DNA of 64,000 nt from Spongospora subterranea f. sp. subterranea (GCA_049724395.1 JAUGWO010000015.1:90567-154566); one strand, 5' to 3'; counted from the first letter of the stretch, positions 12,305 to 25,399 are shown. Program-made: numbers and translations. Notes: a model not told the origin generated them from the sequence alone.

Positions 12305-15300
12305 ATGGGCGAACCGTTGTTCACCCACTTCCTTGTTGTCAGAGTCGCTTCCAAGGAAGAAGACGGTGAGCAAAATCAACATGCTGTTTTGTGAAGTTTT
12401 GACAAACATCGATAGATGACACCGGGTTCGGGCTGTCGACAAAGTTTTGTTTGTGTGCTCCTGGGCATTCTAGAGCTACAGTTCCCTTAAACATCGTTCG
12501 ACTTTGTTTTCCAGATTTGAATGGAGCCTCCCACAACAACCGAATGGTTAGGTACGGCATTCGAGTAATTCCTGTCGCTCAAATGGGAGACACATTTTCC
12601 ATAGTCAGCAATTTAAGGCAACGTGTGGAGCAGACTATATAGCGTTCTTCAGGCGCCATTTACTGACCTCTTTGAAGAAACAACAAAATCCAACAAGATC
12701 TGACCAGCAACCTTTGGAGTGTCTGTGCTTAATTACACGGTACGACTTGCACGAGATTTTCGATTCTGTGATGCAGCAAATCCAGTTCCGGTGGTTGCTA
12801 TCTCCAAATTCTGTTCCTCCTTTTCTCAACGCATTACTTAAGCAGGAAGTCCCTAATACATGCGGCCACATTGCACTGGCACTTAGAGGAACGGGAGACG
12901 CAGCACATCAGAAGCAAGAAAAGTTAGGGTTTCCTCAATATACGGGCGCTAGAATAACTATCTTTTTCAGTTTTTTATTTCACCGCCCTTCGTTTGATCA
13001 CATGGCGGTATCTGCTCAAGTTCTGTTTGAATATCTCACTGTTGACAACGTGATGACCTTGATTTCCTCTTTACTCTGCGAGCAAAGGGTTATTGTTACG
13101 TCTTCCTCAATATCAACCATATCCCAGTGCATTTTTGCGGCAAAGTCACTACTTTATCCATTCAAGTGGCTTTACGAATTTGTATCTGTTTTACCATCAT
13201 ACATGCTTCACCATGTTAGTGTTGCCTCACTTATTATAGTTGAAAATTAACCTCGTTCTACAGGCATTTTCTCCTGCACCATTCTTATTGGGCATATTAG
13301 CAAATGACATGAAATTTATATCAAGGATGCATCTGCATCCCACACTCGTTGTCAAGTTAGATACCAATGAGCTGGAGACCGTTGGTGGCCCGGTATTGCG
13401 GTATGGACGCTACCAAGCCTACAGAACCTCATTTCCGATTTCAGGTCGACGCTGTCGCCCTTCCTGGAGTCGCTTCCGCTAAATTACGGTCACGGCTAGG
13501 CCAGATTGCGCCTCAAGGCATGTTGAGTGATAGGCTAAAAAAGGGCCTAAACACCATCTTCGGGAAGTCGGTCGACATGGATCAAATTTTGTGCAGTGAC
13601 GCTATATATGTTTCGACAATGGGATTTTTCGTTATCACATTTGGAAACTGGAGGAGGTTAAGCATGTTTCAATCGGGGTTCGCCAAAATTATTTACTATC
13701 AATAGGTGCATAACCAACTCAGCAGCCGGCACGCCCCATTTCGATTTAATAAAGTTTCTGGAAGCGGCCCGAAATGCTCCAGAAGTAACAACTCTGGTGC
13801 CTTCTTCGTAAGTATTAATGGCACGTATTCCTCAGGACGATTTCGTATTCTTTGGAACATTCTGCCGAACGAAGATGTTCCATGCGTTTGCCCAAGAGTT
13901 GGCATCACATAGCCAATCAACTTTGACAGGAGAGACTTCTGGTATTGTGCTTGCATATGCAGCAACTCTAAAACTAACGACCTTGGTAGCGTTCTGTAAA
14001 CTATGCTCTATAACTGCAAGGCGAGACAACCAACAAGACGCGTCTGTTGGGTAAGTAATCTAAATGAAGCTTAAATGCCCATTGGCACTTTTGTATGATT
14101 CATTTCGGTTTCAAACAGCTTCCATTCAGTGTTGGATGCGTTGAAACCTGAAATGTATCCTCCTCGCATTGGGAGGATTGCTTCTGTGGCATTGGAATTG
14201 ACATCGTCCACGCCTTCATCCATGGATCGAACGCACGTTTTATCTTCCCTAGCTCAAGCGACGTTCTCGTCATTAGTTAATTCAAATTTTACTAACATAG
14301 CCCAAACTAAGCAATTCGACAGGGTCTAAAGGAACTATTTGGAGTTGTTTCCTATCGTTTAGCGGGTTGCCAGGGAAGAAGCTGGCGTCATGCTGCTTTC
14401 GCCTTCGACCTACTACAAGTCATGATCTCTCACGGATCCGATGCGGTTATAACGATTCTCAGGGATTCAATCAGCCAGTATCTTCCTTTTTTGCAATACT
14501 CTCACAAAGAAGATGAGGTGCAAATAACTGTCAGTCTCGCATTTGTTCCCGACTGCTTGAATTTTTTTGCCAAATTCGGTATCAGATCCGTAATCAAGCT
14601 GAAAACCTGGTTAAACAAATCTTGGATTTGACGGAGCAAGCAAATAACAGGATAAAAAACTACTGCATCCTTGCCGAATCGCTCTCTCCTTACAGGTAAT
14701 TGCATTAACGCAATAGCGCGTATTTGCTAATATCTGCAGAACTCGCTCAACTCGGGCACCGTTAGTCCATCCTGCTAATGTGGAGACTCCGAATATCGCC
14801 CAAGTAGCTGAGAAGGTACTCATACCGGTCGGTGCTTATTAACGCATACTTATCTAATCGTTTTTCATAGCTGGGTATATCCATGTCGCCACCCCACCAT
14901 GGGAGACTTTATTCGGAGGAATTCCACTCATCAGTCAGAAGGCGAACAATTGAAGATGGAAACGAAAAATGGGTGAAATACCGAATCAAGTCGCTAGTCA
15001 AGGGTCGCGCTAGAGTTTTCCCCAAGTTTCTGAAGTTGCACAAAATGATGGGCGAACAGTAACGCCTATATTCTTTTTATCGCCATTAATAGTTTTGAAA
15101 CTGGATCTAGGTATGCGTCAGGGTTATCATCGAACTGTGTGCATTCAGTGTTTGAAGATCTCTTACAAATGAACTCACCTGGCAAGCTGTTCGAGGGTTT
15201 GGGAACGTATCGTGGCCTCATATTTTGACCTCTGACACTGTCTCAAGGTTCTGGCAACTTGTCAATCTCAGAGTGGGGCGTTCCGACGCAACTTCCGCCT

Positions 15301-15429
15301 CAGCCACCGCTGAATACCGATGAGTTTTTCCTCGACTTGACAGCGGGAACATTATCAGATAGAAAAATCTCCGAATCTTCTTCGAATCATGCAAATCAAG
15401 TTGATCCCTTTGCCGGTTTATTCAGTTAA
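12305..15429 (+). CDS. DENN-domain protein (connecdenn/DENND1-like Rab GEF)
   Basis: Exon 1 (12305-12365) reads MGEPLFTHFLVVRVASKEED. Exon 2 (12416-12551) has the uDENN start IVRLCFPDLNGAS. Exon 3 from 12605 carries LECLCLITRYDLHEIF and the cDENN core (LLCEQRVIVTSSSISTISQC, LYPFKWLYEFVSVLPSYML), spliced to AFSPAPFLLGILANDMKF and VVKLDTNELETVGGP, which parallels DENND1 proteins. dDENN-like sequence follows (FDLIKFLEAARNA, DDFVFFGTFCRTKMFHAF). A helical C-terminal part then ends with DPFAGLF, which resembles clathrin-adaptor binding motifs (DPF type) found in connecdenns. DENN proteins activate Rab GTPases in membrane traffic. Later exon borders (13.8-15.1 kb) are approximate. It converges on the kinesin gene with 53 bp between stops. 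Confidence 0.82.
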
Positions 15430-15482
15430 TAAGCGAATATAAATCAATCATATATTTATGTACTATTATTATGTTATTGAAC

Positions 15483-17913
15483 TCATTCGTTCCTATTTTT
15501 ATGTTTGATATTATTAAATAACCGATCACGTTTGTCCAATTCTGCCCGCAGCTTCAAGTTAGAACGGCGTAGGGTAAGCAACTCTTTGTATTCGACAGAA
15601 TCGAATTCATGGCCAGAATGTAGCATCGGCGATAGATTTGCTTGAGTATCCTAAAATGAGGAGTTCAAGTCATTGCAATGAATGTGAGTCGGCAGTACCG
15701 GTCGAGGAGTTCCGAAATTGTCCTCAATGAATATCTTCTCTAGATTCCTCACTTTCTCAGTTAGTCTCTCGTTTTCCTCCAATGCCTGCTTACATCTGCG
15801 CTCTTGCTCTAGTCTAGCATTTTGTAACGTCACCTGCTCCATTGCCGATCAAATCAATGTCTCCTACGATTCTGCCAATGCCACTTACGTTCTCTTGTAA
15901 TAACCCCTGGATTTGATGGCTAATAGTGCTGGTTAATGGAGATGTCTGAGAACACGTTGGCGATGTAATCTGCTGATATACCATTCAGGATAAAGAATGT
16001 TGAAAATTGAAACGATTTTTGATACAGTTATTGGCGGTAGCTGATTCGTGGTTGTACCGGGTCGTCGTCTAGGTTCATATGGTTTTGTTGGTACTAACGC
16101 AGCTGTGATTGCGTTATTAGCATTGGTTTGTCTGCTGCTAGCAAATGCCTTCGAATCTATTGAAGGGTTGCACAATCACACGAGATTTGAAGGACATCGT
16201 GTAATTACCATCAGCAAACCCATCACAGCCTATTCCGTGGAACGACAGTAGCTCTTTCAAACGCCCAACCTCTTTCTCAAGATGAATTGCATGGGTTTCA
16301 AGGGCGATCATAGCTGCATTAGGGCGCGATTGCTCACTGGATCCAGTGCGTTTGACTGGGCGATTCTGCAGTTTTTGTCAAAAATCGCGGTCAACCTTAG
16401 GAAAAAATCGTGCACCTGAATTCGTCGTGTTCTATATGAGTACGATAGAGTCGACATAGTTTCTTTGATGTGCTGTATCGCTGGCGATACACAAGCTATT
16501 GCGAGAAAGTCAAGGCCAAATCCATTGCTTATGATTACAGAATCTCACCAATCATTAGCGTTTTTCCTGCCCCTCCTAGCGAATCCATTAGAAGTTTCGT
16601 TAACAGACTGTCCCTGAGAATAAAACCGAGTATCACGTACGATCTCATGATTTCATTGCTTTTCAACCTATATGGGATATGCTGACCGAGCACTCCCGTG
16701 TCTGACGGTTTACTGCCTAATGCGCTGATAACTTTGCCAAGTAGGAACAGACTACGGTTGATACTCGATGTTTCTTTCAGCATCAAATCGCCCGATGATT
16801 TCGTATCCCTCAAGCGTTCCTATGAGTTTGTCAACAATACAACTGGCACGGAAACAGCTACGAAGTACAGATCCAGCCAAATCGACAAACGAGATTTTAC
16901 CAACAGTTGTTCGACTGTTCCCTGAAAAAAAGAATTAGCTCCCGCATTTAAACTGAACCGCAATTGTCAACCATTGCGCTTCTCTGTAGTTATGGCGATA
17001 ATCATAACAGATAGAATGCAATGGCTTCTACTGGAATCCATATTCAGTTCGTGCCCGGCAACATGCCGGTTTCTGTGCCCTACGATTGAAAACATCGTTG
17101 AAAAGCTCGGTAAATTATAGCTTCTGGCGGTTTACCTTGTGAGAACACCGCCATCAAATCATCGGGAGATCGACACTCGACTACGATCTGGTTCTCGATA
17201 AAGAACCCTCCATCAGCTGCCCATCTAACCTGTAGATTCGCCTGCGACGCCTTCTGATGAGCCAGAAGGTCGCGTGGAATCTCGTTATAAATCTCCAAAA
17301 ACGACGCCTGTAGACTATAGGTCGTGTTTGGGGTCGTACTGCGCATTGACTCGATCTGGGCGGTGAGATAGGATAGCGAGCGAGGAATAATACCATCCAT
17401 CGACGATGGATTGTAGAGCCCATTCTGTGTCAAAATCTGGTCAGTCAACCATGCTATCGGCAGAATGAGAGACGCACAATGAACTGAGATTCGTCTCCAG
17501 ACATGGTAAAGGTCTTTCCGGATCCTATCGATACGACGTTGTTTTCAGTGACGGAAGTGTCGAATTTGACATATTAGTGAACCTGTTTGCCCATACGCGA
17601 AAACAGTTGAGGAGAACCCTTCTAATGCATATTCCACCATTCTCTGCATTCCAGATTCCCTAAATATTGTTTCCTGATCACAGAATGCATCGAATATACG
17701 GTCCAACGCGAATTGCTTATGCACAGACTGATCTTCTCCCTGATCGAAATTGTCAACAGCAATGCTGTGACCTTGGAATCTGCATCATACATTGAGGATA
17801 ATACGAACCCGCTGCTTGTCGACACATTGTAAAGAAGTCGCGTAGGACAACGACCGCTCACGATCATTCAACGGACGGATTCTGACAACTACTCGAACCG
17901 GCTCGAGCGCCAT
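15483..17913 (-). CDS. N-terminal-motor kinesin-like protein
   Basis: Starts MALEPVRVVVRIRPLNDRER. A 69-bp intron then precedes FDQGEDQSVHKQFALDRIFD, and FAYGQTG is spliced to SGKTFTMSG, giving the P-loop GQTGSGKT. Other motor elements are SLQASFLEIYNEIPRDLL, KISFVDLAGS (switch II), LKETSSINRSLFLLGKVISA, and HIPYR spliced to DSLLTKLLMDSLGGAGKTLM. The tail is coiled coil (EQERRCKQALEENERLTEKV) and ends KHKNRNE. About eight short introns interrupt it, and 16.9-17.1 kb, where switch I should lie, is hard to read. Kinesins move along microtubules. The subfamily is not decided; the short tail and motor text are loosely like KIF12/KIF15 types. Confidence 0.85.
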
Positions 17914-18326
17914 GAAATAGATGTCGATCTATGAATATTTCCACCTGGTTTGGTGCATGAATAAATAAGTGATCTGGCGAAACTTGAACGTTGTGTTCTC
18001 CGAAACGAAACTATTTCCAATGGTGCAAGAATCGCACCACTACAGTTTAGTTACGCCATCTCTCATGCCATAAACTCCATCTGCCGGAAAAGTATCGCGA
18101 CTAATGGGCACATCAAGTCACACAGTCGTACTATCAGAAGAATATTTTTCCTTCCAACAATTTGAAAGGGCATTTTGTGGAACTGAATAACTGTCTGTAC
18201 CTGTAATTGGTTACGAGGTCATGGACTTGGAGTCAAACAATACGCTAAAATGGAAGATTGGCCGGGATGAGCGTGCCTGGAGGCTAAATATCTGTAACTC
18301 ATAATAAATATTGAATGATGTATAAA
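17914..18326. other. Intergenic region, no gene seen
   Basis: About 400 bp between the start of the kinesin gene and the end of the PPR gene (both on the minus strand). Frames are short in all six readings. It presumably contains the kinesin promoter. Confidence 0.35.
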
Positions 18327-20461
18327 TTAAGGTTGCGGACGGTAAGGAATAGGTGACCGAGGAATGGAAATACCACCAGCCTTCAAACCAGACTGGAGCT
18401 CAAAGCTATACTGGTCTTGAGGAAACGGCAAAGACGGATAGATGTGAGTGAAAAATTGATGTGCGTCTTCTGATGCCCATGAAAAATTTTTCATCCCCGA
18501 ACATACAATATTGCACCAATTATCAACAGTGACTGAGGAAAAACACTTAATACAATGCAATACAACAATTGAGACGAGACGGACACGACTTCTCTCGATT
18601 GACTGCTTCGGAAAAAATGTCGACACATATATGTACACATTTCCCACGTGACAACACTTGAAATAGGGTACAGTAGACCTTCTCATCAGGGACAACTTTC
18701 CTGGCAAGCATTTCGTCAAATATTTCAGCAGCTTTGTGTGCGTATTTAGGATGGTGTCCTATGCAGATGAAATTTTGGCAACGCAAACGGAAAACAATGT
18801 AGCTTCTGACGTAGGCTGGCGATTGCAGCATTGAAGATCGGTGCATTTGGGGTAATGCGAGCTCTCCACATTGCCATTAGCAAATTTCGGCACTGATGAA
18901 ACGAGCCGTTGTCAGACAGCCCATCCATAATCGCTGAAAATGCCGTCCTATCCGGGGTGATTCCAGACGCCATCATTTCGACACAACAAATCATTGCATC
19001 CAATACGTGCCCTGTTTGAATATAAATATGCACCTGTCGAAAATAAGATTGTTGTTTGGACTGTTAAAATACTAAAATACATACCATTGTGGTATATAGC
19101 TTCAAATCTGGAACTATACCATATGTGCACAGCGCCTCACGTAGCAGATCTCGGGCGACTTCAGGAAGATGATATCGATGACACGCAGAGCTCATTGATG
19201 TAATCTTTTCAGCAGTTTCACAACACATTCGATAGCTATTCAAAAGCGCCTGAATGGTTACTACATCTGGGCATAAGCCGTTACCTGACAGTGAATAAGA
19301 ATTCAATAAAAGGATGTAACAAAATCAGAGTAGAAGCCGACGTTTGAGATCAGCGTAGAGTTCTTGAGCAGTAATGGACTGTCCTTGAGAAGCGAGTGCA
19401 CCGATAACGGCATTGTAGGTGACGATTGTGGGTGATACTCCGGTTTGCCTCATCCGCTGGAACAATTCTAAGCATTGCTCAACCTGGCCTAGGCGTTTAT
19501 GTGCATCGATTGCAATGGTAAATATGAATGCATTTGGCAACATCTCCGCCTAAAATAGATTAAGGAGGAATAAGCATTAACTGTTCATGATCACCTTATC
19601 CATAATCTGATTCATGAGATGAAGACATTTTTTGAGTTGATGAGATCGAGCGTAGACGTTCATTAGCGTCCCATACACTACCATTTGCCCGCTACTTATG
19701 TCTGTATTTGAGTACTGATTAAACCTGATACCAATTAATACTGGAAAAAATTGAGCATGTAGAAGCTACCAGCTTTCTGCTGCATTTACATCCCCTTCCA
19801 TTCCGGCGGCGTGGATCATGCTAGAATAGGTATAACTATCTGGCTTGAACCCTGTGAGAGTGAACGGTAAGTTTCCTTTCAAGTAGTAGATTGACGACAA
19901 TCAGACCTATTTGCATCAATCTATTCAGAAAAGTTTGTGTTTTCACCGACCCACATGTTTTCGCCATAACGTCGATTACTTGATTACAAGCTTTGACGTC
20001 CAAAGGCCAACCTGAGTGGAGCATGATTTCCAGAATCTGTAAGGACATGAAACCACAGATTTGTGCAAGCTCTCTAAGTGATGTACTTTGACTGCATTTT
20101 CTGAATTCTTCCTATCTCGCGACCATCGAATCATAAGCAACAGATCATCTTTGTTAGGAGGATATCGAGCACATATGCTGTCAAACACCAGCAGCGCATC
20201 AGTGGCTCGACATTCCTGACTCCAGACAGCTGATCTAAGCAATGCCGTATATCCTTGATGCAGCAGTCGGTGGCGCTGTGGCAGCACCGACGCAGCGCAT
20301 GCTTCTATGGTGAACCCGGACCCGAGCAGATCTTTCTCTATGTGGTTTAACTGCTGCCAATCGTTCTGCAGCGTTAGCAAGCGTGTTGACAGCGCCGACG
20401 AGTTGATCAAGCGGCAGCAGCTAGACCTATTTACTCGCAACAAAAATGACCTGACGATCAT
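18327..20461 (-). CDS. Pentatricopeptide-repeat protein, probably mitochondrial
   Basis: The preferred start is at 20461: MIVRSFLLRVNRSSCCRLIN, an Arg/Ser-rich, acid-free leader typical of mitochondrial targeting. An upstream in-frame Met at 20614 would bury it. PPR motifs follow across several exons: YTALLRSAVWSQECRATDA, VKACNQVIDVMAKTCGSVKT, FIFTIAIDAHKRLGQVEQCL with VSPTIVTYNAVIGALASQGQ, PDVVTIQALLNSYRM, and AMICCVEMMASGITPDRTAF with FSAIMDGLSDNG. It ends SPIPYRPQP at 18327. PPR proteins bind single-stranded RNA in organelles for processing, stability or translation. With at least eight repeats and no DYW/E editing tail visible, it looks like a P-class protein. Exact introns were not all resolved. 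Confidence 0.85.
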
Positions 20462-21284
20462 GTAAATCGGATTCTGCTTCTCGCGCCAATCGTTACAACA
20501 GCTAGCGGTAACGCTAGGCGTAACCAGGTCTGGCCGGGCACAACGTACAAACACTCCCGCGACCTCACCTGCCCTTATCCCGACGATATCATATGTACCA
20601 CAGTGAAAAGCCACTCCACATATGTACAGCGAATGTCATTTTGGGGAAATGCAGCAACAGCTTGTTTGTACAGGTTAACTCCGGTCTGGTGTCAGCCGCG
20701 CATTGGGCTCATGGCCCGGGCCATGGCCATGAGCCCAATGATATGCCTGATCCCGCATTGTAGTCGTTTCCACCGATGTTTGTGGGCCAGCCTCTAGATG
20801 TGGTTTACATCGAACATATTCTGATTGTCAACGTTGTCCACATCGGTAATGACTTGAATATTCGAACGGCATGTGTGTTTGAATTTCAATACCTCTGTCA
20901 ATTTTGACCCTATTGCCATTCCATTCTTCAAATTGAAAGTAGCTATACCCCAGTCTGTACGATTTAAACGTGAGCTTATTTTTTTGGATTCCGTTGAAGT
21001 CGTAGAACTACTTCATTGTTTCTGTGCAAAACTTGTAGTAGCGTAGTTTCATTCGACATCGCAACGATATTCTACGTCGGTTCGTCAGGCCATCATGACA
21101 GGGCCAGTGTCCTGCGTTGAATCATTTCAGTTGTTCACCCGCAACGATAGTAATTTCCCTCTACAAAAAGGTGGATCTGATGTAGCACAGAATGTTCGTT
21201 GGGCACGATCGCTAAAGCAGTCGTTGGCATTTTATATTCCATACAAGGTGTACACCAAAAATAATGAAACCATTGTGATTGTAA
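20462..21284. other. Intergenic region with strong hairpin
   Basis: About 820 bp between the PPR start and the end of the SET gene. Apart from the perfect hairpin at 20701-20740 (listed separately) and an 88-codon + frame (21095-21361) without recognisable features, I see nothing coding. Confidence 0.35.
20701..20740. repeat. Perfect 15-bp-stem inverted repeat (hairpin)
   Basis: CATTGGGCTCATGGC (20701-20715) is followed after a 10-nt GC-rich loop by its exact complement GCCATGAGCCCAATG (20726-20740). It lies upstream of the PPR gene's start. It could be a cruciform, a protein-binding palindrome or a remnant of a small fold-back element. No flanking duplication is evident. Confidence 0.8.
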
Positions 21285-22828
21285 CTAATCATCGTCGACA
21301 ACTGTGTCCTTTAGGGTGTTCAGCATCGATATATATTCGCCGACTCCTGGCCATGAATTAAATCGTTCCAGAATAGCTTCCTCAGACATGCCATCATGTA
21401 CAATCTCCAAAATTCCGCTAAACAGCGTCTCGAGTTCGTTCAAGCAAATCTTATCGCTTCTACGGGCTCGAATGGCATTAATTTGGTTGACTGATAGATC
21501 CGATTGTCTCGCCAGCAATGTATCATCTTCCTCCAACGTACTAGAAAATGCTTTCCTTGCGTTTTGTATCTATTTTGAATGCGTCAGATTTTGATTTCCT
21601 CGATCCGGACAATAATACCGCATAGATCATATCTTCCATGATTGCCGATTCCGCCGCGATCGACTCAGCCTTCTCTCCACCTCGTAAAGCGGCCATACAT
21701 GCATGTGTCACCTCGTCTGACATTGACGCATGTAAGTCGCAAACCATGTTTTTTGCTTCAAAATGTATGCGACAGCAGACATCTTGATCATTATTCTCGA
21801 GCGTGAACCCATACGAAAAAAGCAGAAGGCTAATTTCGACCAATCAGTCATTCGATTAGGGCAAACTGTACGTTGAAATACCTGTTCGACACATTCTGAA
21901 AGAGAGTAGTAATGCCCATTCCGGATTTCACAGGAAGAGTTGCTTTCAAAATAACACGATTACTGCTTGCATCATAGCGAACCTCACATCCTCCTTTCGG
22001 ATCGTGCGTAGCCATATCAAAAAGAGGGATCCTAAAAAAGCGGTGGGTGATGAGCGGAAACAATGGACACAGTGGAACTTCATACAAAACGCTCTCCCAT
22101 TTATCATCCACATGCATCCCGAATGCACGAAACGCCGCCAGACTCCAGAACACTTTATACTCATCGATCGTCAGATCGGGCAGATGCGGTGTAAGGTGGG
22201 CGAATTGCAAATTAAGTTTCGTTTGAAGATCGTTGAGCATATCAACAACTACAGAGCCCTTGAGCAAATCTAGTTCATCGTCATTGTAAAATAGCGGAAT
22301 GCTTGTCACTGTTTGCATCATGGCAATGTAGGGAGCCCAATCGGGATTTTGCCTGTTGGCAGCTAGAAAAACAGCCAGAATACTGATGTCGTCAAAATGA
22401 TCAGAGATGGACAGAAGTTTAGTGACGTTATTCTCCATTATCGCGTCGTGATTCACAACCATCGATATTGGAATACTTGACACCTCGTGGCCCACTGGCA
22501 GATCATGAATTGCAACGATCGAGGAGTCGAGATTGATCGCGACACCATTATGAATGCCGCCGTGCTCTACGAACCATTGTAGAAATTGAGTCGGCCGATC
22601 AACTGATGATATGGGAAACATCCGAATATGGATTGCGAAAGCGAAGATGAACGCAATGGCGCTGGAAAATAAAAAAGTGCTGGTTCCGAGCCGGGAGATT
22701 CCATGTGATAGACTCATATTCTTGTCAGTATGGCCATCAGGTCCGCCTGGAGCGCTTTTCAGAGCTGAAGACAGTTTGAGTGTGTCTTCAAATTGCCTGT
22801 TAGCATCGACGGAACCGACGTCCGCCAT
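21285..22828 (-). CDS. SET-domain lysine methyltransferase (SETD3/4, RuBisCO-LSMT class), membrane-anchored
   Basis: Reads MADVGSVDANRQFEDTLKLS..., then a hydrophobic segment around residues 48-68 (STFLFSSAIAFIFAFAIHI) and the SET entry FLQWFVEHGGIHNGVAI. Mid-SET text WAPYIAMMQTVTSIPLFYND and DELDLLKGS is typical of the SETD3/SETD4/LSMT group. The SET end is formed by splicing QNVSN to LLLFSYGFTLENNDQDV (intron about 21820-21890). A further intron joins MEDMIYA to IQNARKAFSSTLEED, and the protein ends LKDTVVDDD. These enzymes methylate lysine or histidine on non-histone or histone proteins using S-adenosylmethionine. The predicted N-terminal transmembrane segment is not usual for the class and suggests an ER or other membrane location. 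Confidence 0.82.
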
Positions 22829-23696
22829 GATAGGGAGGTTTTACACTGGTATGGTTTTGAACCGTACCCTTTGAAATACGACAGACATACACGACCGACT
22901 GATCCTACTAGTTAAACCATTGTAATTGAGCTTGTAATGGGAATCAGGTTCAGAAATATTGACATGAACTGTCAAATTGGAGATAAATACATCACCGCAA
23001 AATATTGACCTACAAGACGGTCATTCTCGGTGCTGTGTTATCCATAAATTTCAACAATATGAATACGGTTTCATGAGAATAATAAATTCGCAACAGATTG
23101 GAGTTCTCTATTTCGTACAACCGTGCCCAATAATTGTTCTTTTCGAACAGGAAAAAATCAAATAAGAATGCGACTTGAATTTCTACATAAAATAGGTTCA
23201 TTATCGAATAAACTGGATTCGACGCGGCCTCAAACGATTTCTAACGGTATTTGAATCGCCGTCTATTCTCCATAGCGACCTGATATTGGCCCATTTATCC
23301 GAAATAGAAATGCCCTGCGCCAAAGATGTTCAGATCCTCGTCGTGTACCCTGATTTTCAAATGAGGTGCACCCCGATCACACCGAATTAATGTGCAGGCC
23401 ACGCCGCAATCTCAACCTCTCAAATATGATATAAAACCCATTACACGTCGAAAAAATCCTGACGAACCACATTCTGTGGAAGTGGATATATACACTACAC
23501 CATAATGTCCGCAGTCCGTGCGACACAAAAAGTTCAAGGTCGAGATAATATTGACCAGATCAGCATTTGTGAGATTGACATCGCGTCGCGATATCGGCTG
23601 GTTTACTTGGGGGCTTCTCCTATCTTAGGCTGAGGCGTGTTTGCCGGACGCTAATCGGCCGTATCAATTTTGTCGGTGGTTTCATAGTGCCTCTAG
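22829..23696. other. Intergenic region, weak ORF only
   Basis: About 870 bp between divergent genes (SET methyltransferase and cyclin). A 42-codon frame with ATG at 23505 (MSAVRATQKVQGRDN...) is the only notable reading frame and could be an upstream ORF of the cyclin mRNA. No RNA gene was recognised. Confidence 0.35.
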
Positions 23697-25327
23697 ATGA
23701 CCTCAGCCCAAACACCGCGCCTCAAATCTGATGGAAGATTACAGCTATATCTGCAAAAGGATCTGGAGCAGAATCCCAGTCGGGCAGACGGAATATCTTT
23801 GACGGAAGAGACTCGCTTGCGTAGCACTGCCTGCTCCTTTATTGCCAGAGCTGGCAAAGATCTGCAATTGTAGGCAACTGTAGTTAGAATTTTGCATCAG
23901 TTATGGACGATTCGTTCGGCGACGCTATGTTTTAAAAAAAAATAATACCAGCATATATTGTTATATCTACTCAGTATATATTTCTTTCTGCTTGTATAGT
24001 AAACAACTGGCAATCGCAACCGCCTGCGTGTACTTTCACACATTCTTCGTCCGGTTTTCGTTCAAGTAATATGGACTGACACTCGAATGTCTTCATCTTG
24101 AATGCTCAATGCTCAAATTTTTAGATCATACGATCGGTTTGAAATTGCCGCAGTCTGCCTTTTCCTTGCTGGAAAGGTAGAAGAGCAAAGACGAAAAGTT
24201 AAAGACATAACTGGTATATTAACTTTTATCTTGGCTTCTGACTTCTAATGATCGAGCATAGAGGTCTGTCTAATGGTTAGAAATGGAAAGAAAAAAATAG
24301 AGTCTACTGTAAGTTTCACCCCACTCCCTATGTGTTGGTTGATTTTCAACTCAACGTTTGGTTCTTTATAAATTTCAATATAGGTTTTACAACCAATGTG
24401 CGAATCCATTCTAGATAAGGAGCTCCTGCTGTTATCTGTTATTGAGTTTAATTTCCACCCCGCTCATCCCTATCAATACTGCATGATGATCCTCAAGCGA
24501 ATATTCCAGACCTCGGAATCGGGCTCTCCGTTTGCCAGTGAGGGGCATTCGTGCAATGTTGGTTTATCAAAGCTGATTCAGAAGGAGATTGCACAGTTCG
24601 CGTGGTTAATGATCAACGATAGGTCAACACTTGTCACTTTGATTGAATCAGTATTGATCCTTATTTAGTTTGAAAACGACATTGTGCCTGATGTATAGAC
24701 CTGAGCCTATAGCTCTATCTTGTATCGATGCTGCGATCCGAATCATGAACCTGGATAGAGCAGAAATGATCACATTTCCCACTGATTGGTTCGTGGAGCA
24801 TGTTCCAAGCATGAACAGAGATCAGTGCTATCACATATGGTCTGTTTTAATGCAGGTCGTTGAACTTGAATCCAGTATACACACTGGTATAATATTTGAA
24901 TCTAAGTCTTAAGGTTTCTTCTCATCATTACACAGGCGATTCGGAAATTCTTTGGGGAAAATTCCGGAAAGTGGTTGCCAATTGCGAAGTGGCTGCAAAA
25001 GCTTCCAATTGGAGTAAAACGGTCACTGTGAACGGAGCTGATGCGGGTTCTTCTCTCGCGTTGAACCCAACGCAAGAGGTATCTGAAGATGCAAGGCGCG
25101 ATAGTGGAGATACTGCAGTGCCCGTAGGAGAGGCGGTGGTGGTGGAGGAGTCCGGGCGTGATGGGCTCCGTGACCCTACTGCAGTTGCTGACGGTCCAGT
25201 CATCCAGACCAAACCTCCCTATTCACACGATATACCCCATGCTAAGGAAGACACTGACTATACCATCGACGGCTCAGCGCATATCATAGAGCCAGAGCCA
25301 TATCGGAAGAGGATCCGCACTGAATAA
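23697..25327 (+). CDS. Cyclin K/T-like cyclin (transcriptional CDK partner)
   Basis: Start MTSAQTPRLKSDGRLQLYLQ. Box text ETRLRSTACSFIARAGKDLQ is spliced to KQLAIATACVYFHTFFVRF, then to SYDRFEIAAVCLFLAGKVEE with QRRKVKDIT. The second half reads LLLLSVIEFNFHPAHPYQYC, QFAWLMINDR, then LKTTLCLMYRPEPIALSCID after a GTCAAC..TTTAG intron. LAGKVEE, HPYQ and the ND-S-L-TTLCL-YRP pattern are those of cyclin K/T/L proteins, which activate CDK9/CDK12-type kinases on RNA polymerase II. An acidic, unstructured tail ends YRKRIRTE, a possible nuclear signal. Five or six short introns are present. K versus T cannot be decided from this reading. Confidence 0.83.
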
Positions 25328-25399
25328 ATATATTTATATGTAATCACATCAAAACGGATCAAGCGCCACCCAAACCTGCCTGCCCGTAATCGACGCCAA

